Positions 1-5,240 of a DNA stretch of 8,009 bases are shown one piece after another. Made by a program: the position numbers and the translations under genes. The notes beneath the pieces are model-generated. The model worked only from the letters and a program-made list of their open reading frames with translations. It ran no database searches and had not been told where the DNA came from. The stretch lies in NCBI GenBank assembly GCA_039024295.1, contig JBCDIQ010000280.1, positions 1-8,009 of the forward strand, written 5' to 3'. The first letter of the stretch is position 1, and each line of letters starts with the position of its first letter. The DNA is from JBCDIQ01 sp039024295 (GTDB lineage Bacteria; Bacteroidota; Bacteroidia; J057).

Positions 1-57
1 ATTTCCATAACACTACCTTCTTTCCATTTACACATTGAGGTTACAGAGAGTAAAGAG

Positions 58-87
58 ATTGCATAATAACCCAATTATGCAATTTTT
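58..87 (+). other. Perfect 10-bp inverted repeat with T-run directly before the phosphatase start
   Basis: ATTGCATAAT (58-67) and ATTATGCAAT (74-83) are perfect reverse complements around a 6-nt loop. A run of five T (83-87) leads straight into the ATG at 88. As RNA this hairpin plus U-run resembles an A/T-rich intrinsic terminator for a gene upstream of the window. It could equally be a leader hairpin that masks the start codon, or a dimeric regulator operator. The sequence alone does not decide. Positions 1-57 contain no gene or clear promoter that I can recognise. Confidence 0.5.
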
Positions 88-2133
88 ATGAAGCAGTTAT
101 TTACTCTAATAGCTATTAATCTTCTGGTTATCAGCATTTATGGACAGAAAATCGCAAGTCCTACAGCTGGACCTTCTTCGGAAAAAGGCACCCTGGTGAC
201 CTATAAAAGAAACGGTTCTTCAGCAACGGATACGGTTTCCTTGGAACCTATATTACGCCCATTTTATCATGGGGTAGCTTCAGGTGACCCACTAACTGAT
301 CAGGTAATTATCTGGACCCGGGTAACACCGGAAGGAACAACTGGTTCCATTGAGGTAGATTGGCAGGTTGCCACTGATACCGGCATGACCAACGTGGTAC
401 AAACTGGTCAGTTTAGAACTGACGCAAGCCGTGACTATACCGTAAAAGTGGATGTGCCCGGACTTTCAGCCAACACGACCTACTACTATATGTTCAGCTA
501 CGAGGGACGAAACTCCTTGATTGGTCGTACCAAAACGGCACCAACAGGCACCCTGGAAGATCACCTTCGCTTTGCCGTGGTTTCCTGTAGCAATTACGAA
601 GCAGGCTATTTCAATGCGTATGGAAGAATTGCTGATCGCAATGACTTGCATGCCGTTGTCCATCTGGGAGATTATTTTTATGAATACCCGGTAGACGTAT
701 ATGGCGACTCGCTTCTATCCGCGAGTGGAGATCGCGCGCACGATACCGTGGAAACGATTACCCTTGAACAATACCGCAACCGCTATTCTCTTTACCGCCT
801 GGATCCAGATCTACGTCGGGTACACCAGCAGCATCCATTCCTGACGATTTGGGATGACCATGAGTCTGCGAATGACGCCTACAAAGACGGAGCAGAGAAC
901 CATACCGATTCTACAGAAGGCTCATGGAACATCCGTAAAAATATTTCCAAGCAGGTGTACTTCGAATGGATGCCCATCCGGGAAAAAGTAGACTCTTCCA
1001 TCTATCGTACCCTGAACTATGGGGACCTTGCCGACATTATCATGATTGATACCCGGCTTGAAGGTCGTGAGGTACAAATCCTGGACGTAACCAATCCGGC
1101 GTTATATGCGCCTACCCGTACGCTTTTGGGCAATACCCAGCGAGATTGGTTCTTGGACCAATTGGGAAATTCTACCGCAAAATGGAAGGTGGTGGCCAAT
1201 CAGGTGATGTTCGCAGAATTCCATGTGGGCTGGGCAGCACAGATGCCCCAAACTCCGCAGGAGGTAGAAAGCATCTTCCTGGATATTTGGGATGGCTATC
1301 CGGCCGAGCGGCAGGCAATCCTGGATTTTATCGACACCTCTGGCATTGACAATGTGGTGGTGATTACCGGAGATGTACATTCCTCTTTTGCCTACGATGT
1401 AGCCGATACCGTTACGAATCCTGCAGCCTTTTATGCACCGGTTCCAAACTATGACCCTCAGACAGGTGCAGGATCAGTTTGCGTAGAATTTGTAACGCCT
1501 AGTGTTACTTCTGCCAATTTTGATGAAAATGTAGGGGCAGCCGCAGCTGCTGGGCTAGAGTTTCAGATCAATAATCCGCTCCCAATGACCACTGCCAACA
1601 TCCCCAATCCCCACATGAAGTACAATGACCTGGACCGTCATGGGTATTTCTTGCTCGACCTCAAAAATGACAGTGCCCAGGCCAACTGGTATTATGTGGA
1701 CAAATTGAATGAACCCAGCACGGTAGAAGCTTTTGGTGCAGGATTCTACACCAAAGATGGTGACAATCACCTGACTCGCGCCACCGGGGAAAGCCCTCAA
1801 AAGGCTGTTCAGGATATTCCTGCGCCGACAAATCCTCCCGGAAACACCGTTTCTATTGATGCTGGGGTAGAACGTTCCTTTGCCTTGCTAAATGTGTATC
1901 CCAACCCCGTTCAGGGACAGCTTCGCCTAAATTATGCACTTGCGAAAAAGCAGCAATTGCGAATCCGACTGTTGGATATCAAGGGAAAGGAAGTGCAAAA
2001 CTTGTTTGAAGGTATACATGAGGCAGGCGTACACACCCTATGGAAAGAAGTGGAAAACGTAGCTCCCGGTATGTACCTCATTTCCATGGAATCCGAGAAT
2101 CAGCAAATGATCCGCAAAGTGGTGGTTCAATAA
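88..2133 (+). CDS. phoD: Secreted PhoD-family alkaline phosphatase/phosphodiesterase with T9SS sorting domain
   Basis: 681 aa. Residues 1-20 form a signal peptide (K2, hydrophobic LFTLIAINLLVISI, likely cleavage after YGQ). No twin arginine is present, so export looks Sec-type, whereas Bacillus PhoD is a Tat substrate. The PhoD N-terminal domain starts at HGVASGDP (61-68). The metallophosphatase domain shows SCSNYEAGYFNAY (166-178, with the Cys that ligates iron in the family), HLGDYFYEYP (192-201), WDDHESANDAY (255-265), a conserved Arg in DTRLEGR (321-327), NQVMF (371-375) and GDVHSS (428-433). These suggest an Fe/Ca-dependent enzyme cleaving phosphomonoesters or diesters outside the cytoplasm. 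Residues about 599-681 form a type A T9SS C-terminal domain beginning LLNVYPNPVQG, with GMYLISM near the end, so the enzyme is probably carried across the outer membrane and anchored or released. The ATG at 88 is the only start giving the signal peptide. A terminator follows, so it is probably monocistronic. Exact substrate is unknown. Confidence 0.93.
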   Translation: MKQLFTLIAINLLVISIYGQKIASPTAGPSSEKGTLVTYKRNGSSATDTVSLEPILRPFYHGVASGDPLTDQVIIWTRVTPEGTTGSIEVDWQVATDTGMTNVVQTGQFRTDASRDYTVKVDVPGLSANTTYYYMFSYEGRNSLIGRTKTAPTGTLEDHLRFAVVSCSNYEAGYFNAYGRIADRNDLHAVVHLGDYFYEYPVDVYGDSLLSASGDRAHDTVETITLEQYRNRYSLYRLDPDLRRVHQQHPFLTIWDDHESANDAYKDGAENHTDSTEGSWNIRKNISKQVYFEWMPIREKVDSSIYRTLNYGDLADIIMIDTRLEGREVQILDVTNPALYAPTRTLLGNTQRDWFLDQLGNSTAKWKVVANQVMFAEFHVGWAAQMPQTPQEVESIFLDIWDGYPAERQAILDFIDTSGIDNVVVITGDVHSSFAYDVADTVTNPAAFYAPVPNYDPQTGAGSVCVEFVTPSVTSANFDENVGAAAAAGLEFQINNPLPMTTANIPNPHMKYNDLDRHGYFLLDLKNDSAQANWYYVDKLNEPSTVEAFGAGFYTKDGDNHLTRATGESPQKAVQDIPAPTNPPGNTVSIDAGVERSFALLNVYPNPVQGQLRLNYALAKKQQLRIRLLDIKGKEVQNLFEGIHEAGVHTLWKEVENVAPGMYLISMESENQQMIRKVVVQ

Positions 2134-2163
2134 TTCTGATTCCCATTTCATAAAAAATTATTT

Positions 2164-2205
2164 GGCCGGAAGTTGCTCAGCAGCTTTCGGCCTTTGGTTT
2201 TTTGC
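2164..2205 (+). terminator. Intrinsic terminator after the phosphatase gene
   Basis: GGCCGGAAGTTG (2164-2175) pairs with CAGCTTTCGGCC (2181-2192) over 12 bp including two G-U wobbles, with loop CTCAG. A T-rich tract follows (2193-2203). The wobbles pair only in plus-strand RNA, which favours termination of the plus-strand phosphatase transcript. It sits 30 nt after the stop codon and insulates the thiamine operon. Confidence 0.85.
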
Positions 2206-2225
2206 TGGAAAATTTTCTTTCTTTG
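2194..2225 (+). promoter_or_regulatory. Possible Bacteroidota-type promoter for the thiamine operon
   Basis: TTG (2194-2196) lies 21 nt before TTTCTTTG (2218-2225). This fits the Bacteroidota sigma-A pattern TTG-N19-21-TAnnTTTG with one mismatch in the -7 box (T for A). Transcription would begin near 2230, just ahead of the riboswitch. It overlaps the T-tract of the preceding terminator. The motif is weak, so this is tentative. Confidence 0.35.
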
Positions 2226-2232
2226 TCTACCA

Positions 2233-2340
2233 CATCTACTGTTGGGGTGCCGAAAGGCTGAGATTATACCCATCGAACCTGATGCAGCTAGCACTGCCGA
2301 AGGAAATCAGTAGCCCACCTTTACCCCAAAGGTAGATGAC
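2233..2340 (+). ncRNA. TPP riboswitch (THI element)
   Basis: The core matches the thi-box. P1 is TTGGGG (2242-2247) with CCCCAA (2324-2329). The pyrimidine-sensing arm has CTGAGA (2258-2263) followed by TACCC (2267-2271). The pyrophosphate-sensing arm has GAACCTGAT (2275-2283), a small hairpin GCAG/CTGC (2284-2287 with 2294-2297) and GAAGGAA (2299-2305). CTGA (2258-2261) pairs with TCAG (2307-2310) as P2. P1 can be extended by CATCTAC (2233-2239) with GTAGATG (2332-2338). The element sits 24 nt before the SDR start and no T-run hairpin lies between them, so control is probably translational. It senses thiamine pyrophosphate and indicates that the downstream genes serve thiamine synthesis or salvage. 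Confidence 0.95.
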
Positions 2341-2362
2341 GGTTTGTTAATACACATCTACC
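2317..2362 (+). promoter_or_regulatory. Expression platform of the TPP riboswitch: start-codon-masking hairpin and competing hairpin
   Basis: GGTAGATG (2331-2338) is perfectly complementary to CATCTACC (2355-2362), which ends one base before the SDR ATG. This gives an 8-bp hairpin with a 16-nt loop that would hide the initiation site. A second hairpin, ACCTTT (2317-2322) with AAAGGT (2328-2333), shares bases with both P1 and the masking stem. A simple off-switch follows: with TPP, P1 forms, breaks the second hairpin and releases GGTAGATG to mask the start. The pairings are visible in the sequence; the mechanism is inferred. Confidence 0.65.
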
Positions 2363-2363
2363 T

Positions 2364-3125
2364 ATGCAACTCACACAACAAGTCGTTTTAATCACAGGTG
2401 CCGGTCGCGGACTGGGTGCTCAGATCGCTCGTAGCTTTGCCCGCGAAGGAGCCAAAGTAGTGCTGAATTACTATAAGAGCCAAGCAGCAGCCGAGGCCCA
2501 CGTCCAGGAAATCGGAAAATCTGCACTCGCCATTCAGGCAGATGTACGGGACAAAGCTGCCGTGGAAAAAATGGTTGCACAAGCCCAGGTACACTTCGAT
2601 CAGCCCGTTTCTACTGTGGTCAATAATGCCCTGGTTAATTATAAATTTGACTTAGGCACCAAAAAGGATGCAGCCAACATTAGCTGGGAAGATTACCAGG
2701 AACAATTGGAAGGAGCCGTGAAAGGTTCGTTAAACACTTTGCAGGCTTGCCTGGAAGGCATGAAGGAGCAGCAATTTGGCCGGGTCATCAACATTGGCAC
2801 CAACCTGTTCCAAAATCCGGTGGTACCCTATCATGATTACACCACTTCCAAAGGTGCCTTGCTTGCCTTCACCCGTAACATGGCCAATGAACTCGGCCAG
2901 CACGGCATTACCGTAAATATGCTCTCAGGCGGCCTCCTCCGCACCACCGATGCAAGTGCTGCCACTTCCGCGGAAGTTTTTGGCATCATCGAAGCCACGA
3001 CCCCACTTCGCAGGGTTACCACCCCGGAAGAAGCAGCAGATGCTACTCTGTTTTTTGCCTCTCCATGGGCACGGGCCGTTACCGGCCAAAACCTTGTTGT
3101 GGATGGAGGCCTCGTATTTAATTAG
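2364..3125 (+). CDS. SDR-family NAD(P)-dependent oxidoreductase, FabG-like, in the thiamine operon
   Basis: 253 aa, a full-length classical short-chain dehydrogenase. The Rossmann nucleotide site is TGAGRGLG (11-18), followed by the ADV motif (59-61) and NNA (87-89). The active site has YTTSK with Tyr159 and Lys163. Two residues are atypical: the position 13 before Tyr, normally Ser, is Thr146 (in NIGT, 143-146), and the Asn of the usual N-S-Y-K tetrad appears to be Ala near residue 118. The Thr could still function. The C-terminal VVDGG motif (245-249) is intact. Automated tools would call it 3-oxoacyl-ACP reductase, but as first gene behind a TPP riboswitch a role in fatty acid synthesis is doubtful. 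I infer a redox step on a thiamine precursor, perhaps an alcohol/aldehyde of the pyrimidine or thiazole; no substrate can be named. The ATG at 2364 gives the standard SDR N-terminus. The next gene starts 159 nt downstream across a repeat element. Confidence 0.9.
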   Translation: MQLTQQVVLITGAGRGLGAQIARSFAREGAKVVLNYYKSQAAAEAHVQEIGKSALAIQADVRDKAAVEKMVAQAQVHFDQPVSTVVNNALVNYKFDLGTKKDAANISWEDYQEQLEGAVKGSLNTLQACLEGMKEQQFGRVINIGTNLFQNPVVPYHDYTTSKGALLAFTRNMANELGQHGITVNMLSGGLLRTTDASAATSAEVFGIIEATTPLRRVTTPEEAADATLFFASPWARAVTGQNLVVDGGLVFN

Positions 3126-3136
3126 TTTTCGGTGAT

Positions 3137-3195
3137 CAGTTTACGGTTTTCAGTAAGTAGGGGTACACTCCCCAAAAACTGAAAACCGAGAACTG
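3137..3195. repeat. Long imperfect inverted repeat in the SDR/ThiY-like intergenic region
   Basis: Positions 3137-3154 and 3178-3195 are reverse complements at 16 of 18 positions, with a perfect 11-bp core CGGTTTTCAGT/ACTGAAAACCG (3144-3154 and 3178-3188). Inside lies a second stem, GGGG (3160-3163) with CCCC (3170-3173). There is no T-run after it, so it is not a typical terminator. It resembles the small palindromic elements dispersed between genes in Bacteroidota; copy number cannot be seen here. Confidence 0.6.
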
Positions 3196-3199
3196 TTGA

Positions 3200-3224
3200 G
3201 CGAAGCGAAATCCCGCGAAGCGGG
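3200..3224. repeat. Short GCGAAGCG direct repeat and CCCGC/GCGGG hairpin
   Basis: GCGAAGCG occurs at 3200-3207 and again at 3215-3222. The second copy is the heart of a tight hairpin, CCCGC (3212-3216) and GCGGG (3220-3224) around the triloop GAA. It directly follows the longer inverted repeat and may be part of the same dispersed element. Confidence 0.5.
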
Positions 3225-3232
3225 GAAAACTG

Positions 3233-3286
3233 CCAACCTAACCCCTACCTCCTAAAACCTAACACCTATAACCTCATACCTACCAT
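3233..3286 (+). promoter_or_regulatory. G-free, CCTA-rich leader before the ThiY-like gene
   Basis: The 54 nt before the G of the start codon contain no G on the plus strand and are built from variations of CCTA/CCTAA/ACCT. A Shine-Dalgarno sequence is therefore impossible, and the leader should be unstructured. This fits the SD-independent initiation of Bacteroidota. It may be a degenerate tandem repeat. Confidence 0.55.
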
Positions 3287-4190
3287 GCAATCCCTCACCC
3301 TTGGACTGGAATGGTTCAAAAACCCGGACCACACCCCGATATTCATTGCCCAGGAAATGGGCTGGTTTGCCGAAGCAGGCATAGACCTGACGCTCGTTGA
3401 ACCCAAAGAGCACCTGGATGCCATTGAAGAAATTGCTCAGGACCGAATGGACATTGCCATTACAGAACCGATTCATTTGGTGGAAGACGTAGCCAAAGGC
3501 CATCAAGCCGTGGGCTTTGCGAGGTTTTTGCATACCAATGGAGGGGTCATGTATAAAAAAGGTGTTGGCATTGAACGGCCTAGAGACATGGTGGGCAAAC
3601 GGGTGCAGTACCCCGGCGCGCCCGGTCCCGGCGGATTTGCGATTGTAAGAAGCATGATTGAAGCCGATGGCGGACCAAGACAGGCTGCGCTACAGCCGAT
3701 CAACAACAGTTTTTACCACACAGATGCATTACTGGAAGATAAAGCAGATGTTGCAACCCTGGTGTTTTACAACTTCGAGTTGATTGAAGCGGCTCATAGA
3801 GGGCTGGATGCCGGCATGTTTGCCTTAAAGGATTGGGGACTTCCCGACTTCTGTCAATTGATCATGATCACAAGCCCTGAGAAATTGGCCGAGAAAAAGG
3901 ACTTATTCCATAAGTTCCTGGCCATCCTAATGCGGGGAATGGATTTCATTCACCAGCATCCTCAAAAAGCCTACGAGATATACCTGAAAAGCATGGGCAT
4001 CACCGAAGCGTCAAAGATTGACGAAGCCATTTTTGAAGCTACTGTTCCCTGCTTCACATACGACCTCATGATGAGCCATGACTACTACCGTCACCTCCAG
4101 GACTGGATGAGCACATACAAGTTAATTGAACACACACAGCCTGCCACTAGTTTTTGGACCAATGAGCTACTACCACTAGGATCAGGATAA
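3285..4190 (+). CDS. ThiY/Thi5 (NMT1)-family pyrimidine-binding protein without signal peptide
   Basis: 301 aa covering the whole NMT1/THI5-like fold (periplasmic-binding-protein type II). LGLEW (6-10), NPDHTPIF (13-20) and IAQEMGWFAEAGIDLTLVEP (21-40) match the family opening seen in ThiY and yeast Thi5. ITEPIH (59-64) aligns with the Thi5 segment carrying the catalytic Lys62 and His66: the His is kept (His64), but the PLP-binding Lys is Thr60. The CCCFC motif of Thi5 is reduced to DFC (188-190). GPGGF (114-118) lies in the ligand loop. ThiY proteins bind N-formyl-aminomethylpyrimidine for the ThiXYZ transporter and carry signal or lipoprotein peptides. This one starts directly with the domain, and the reading frame upstream has no ATG, GTG or TTG back to the stop at 3180-3182, so it should be cytoplasmic. 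No permease or ATPase gene is nearby. It is either a transporter relic, a cytoplasmic carrier of pyrimidine, or an HMP-forming enzyme with altered active site. Its place between the TPP riboswitch and thiM/thiE supports a thiamine role. Confidence 0.85.
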   Translation: MQSLTLGLEWFKNPDHTPIFIAQEMGWFAEAGIDLTLVEPKEHLDAIEEIAQDRMDIAITEPIHLVEDVAKGHQAVGFARFLHTNGGVMYKKGVGIERPRDMVGKRVQYPGAPGPGGFAIVRSMIEADGGPRQAALQPINNSFYHTDALLEDKADVATLVFYNFELIEAAHRGLDAGMFALKDWGLPDFCQLIMITSPEKLAEKKDLFHKFLAILMRGMDFIHQHPQKAYEIYLKSMGITEASKIDEAIFEATVPCFTYDLMMSHDYYRHLQDWMSTYKLIEHTQPATSFWTNELLPLGSG

Positions 4191-4202
4191 AAATAAGAAT
4201 TT

Positions 4203-4338
4203 GATTTGACGTTTAGGTTTTGAGGATAGGCAAGGCAAAAAATGTGAAGGTAGTCCCGAGTAATCTCGGGAAACATTTTTTAACGCTGCATAGGCTCAAA
4301 TCTCTGATCCCGGCTAACCGGGGAGATCAAGTCAAATC
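4203..4338. repeat. Nested inverted-repeat element between the ThiY-like gene and thiM
   Basis: The outer ends GATTTGAC (4203-4210) and GTCAAATC (4331-4338) are perfect reverse complements. Nested inside are TTTGAG/CTCAAA (4219-4224, 4295-4300), AAAAAATGT/ACATTTTTT (4237-4245, 4273-4281), and TCCCGAG/CTCGGGA (4254-4260, 4265-4271) with loop TAAT. A separate hairpin, GATC-CCGG-CTAA-CCGG-GGA-GATC, occupies 4306-4328. The fold would be a closing stem enclosing two hairpins. It could be a MITE/REP-like mobile palindrome or a structured leader RNA of thiM. It lacks the CTGAGA signature, so it is not a second TPP riboswitch. The run of T after 4275 could also give partial termination. Confidence 0.65.
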
Positions 4339-4406
4339 AGTCCAATTATTTTTTGACTGATCCTAAGCTCCTGTTCCAGCATAATTTTTCAAAATTTCAC
4401 TCTCAA

Positions 4407-5240
4407 ATGAATCGTCCACAAGACTTATGGGCACTGGTTACAAAAGTACGAACCAATAGCCCTTTGGTACACAACATCACCAACTATGTGGTGATGAACA
4501 ATACGGCAAATGCACTGCTCGCCGCCGGGGCCTCTCCGATCATGTCCCACGCAGAACAAGAAGTTCAGGACATGGTCAATATTTCCGGTGCCTTGGTGGT
4601 AAACATCGGAACGTTAAGTCCACATTGGGTGCAGGCAATGGACATGGCGGTAAAGAAGGCGGCTGAAACTGCTACTCCATGGGTTCTGGACCCAGTGGGT
4701 GCAGGCGCCACCCCTTACCGAAATGCCGTACTAGCAGACCTCATGGAGGCAGCGGCTCCTACAGTTATTCGCGGAAATGCCTCTGAAATCCGAGCCCTGA
4801 GGATTGCAGGTGCCAAAACCAAAGGGGTAGACAGTACCCACAGCAGCGAGGAAGCTACTGAGGCTGCTAAGAGCCTGAATGCGGATTACGGTTCAGTAGT
4901 TTGTATCAGTGGTGCGACGGACATAGTAGTTTCGGGCGACCAGATGGCGACTCTCTCGAATGGCGATTCCATGATGGGCAGGGTAACCGGAATGGGCTGT
5001 TCTGCAAGTGCACTGATCGGCGCGTTTTTGGCAATTGAACCTGATGCGTTTGCAGCCACTACGGCAGCCATGGCCCTGATGGGCGTAGTTGGCACATTGG
5101 CAGCAGGTCAGGCACAAGGCCCTGGCAGTTTCCAGGTCGCCCTGCTGGATCAACTGTACCAGGTAACGGAAGAACAATTCCTCAACACCCTCAAAGTTTC
5201 CTATGCTAAAGGGGAAAAAGCTGTATTTAGTCACGGATGA
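4407..5240 (+). CDS. thiM: Hydroxyethylthiazole kinase ThiM
   Basis: 277 aa from ATG 4407. ThiM phosphorylates 4-methyl-5-(2-hydroxyethyl)thiazole with ATP in the cytoplasm, salvaging the thiazole half of thiamine. Family motifs are complete: PLVHNITNYVVMNNTANALL (19-38), GASPIMSHA (41-49), DPVGAGAT (95-102), VIRGNASEI (120-128) and the anion-hole/catalytic loop TGMGCSASA (194-202) with the catalytic Cys198. An in-frame TTG at 4353 would add 18 residues, but these have no family counterpart. The ATG at 4407 gives the usual length and is preceded by an A/T-rich stretch with no G for 27 nt, typical of Bacteroidota starts. Its 3' end overlaps thiE by 38 nt, which implies a shared transcript and coupled translation. 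ThiM supplies the thiazole phosphate that ThiE consumes. Confidence 0.96.
   Translation: MNRPQDLWALVTKVRTNSPLVHNITNYVVMNNTANALLAAGASPIMSHAEQEVQDMVNISGALVVNIGTLSPHWVQAMDMAVKKAAETATPWVLDPVGAGATPYRNAVLADLMEAAAPTVIRGNASEIRALRIAGAKTKGVDSTHSSEEATEAAKSLNADYGSVVCISGATDIVVSGDQMATLSNGDSMMGRVTGMGCSASALIGAFLAIEPDAFAATTAAMALMGVVGTLAAGQAQGPGSFQVALLDQLYQVTEEQFLNTLKVSYAKGEKAVFSHG

Noticed and set aside
2231..2361. CACATCTAC copies as target-site duplication of an inserted mobile element
   Set aside because: The sequence between them is a functional-looking TPP aptamer with no terminal inverted repeats, and the repeats are better explained as competing RNA strands.
2364..3125. Assignment of the SDR as fabG of fatty acid synthesis
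   Set aside because: The location behind a TPP riboswitch, the absence of fab neighbours and the Thr/Ala changes in the catalytic tetrad make this specific assignment unsupported.
3160..3173. GGGG/CCCC hairpin as an intrinsic terminator after the SDR gene
   Set aside because: The stem is only four base pairs and is followed by A residues rather than T, so it does not fit a plus-strand terminator.
4203..4352. A second riboswitch for TPP before thiM
   Set aside because: The region is strongly structured, but it lacks CTGAGA, ACCTGAT and the GAAGGAA-type segment needed for a TPP aptamer.
4353..4406. An in-frame TTG start that would lengthen ThiM by 18 residues
   Set aside because: The added residues have no counterpart in the family, while ATG 4407 gives normal length and the typical A/T-rich Bacteroidota start context.
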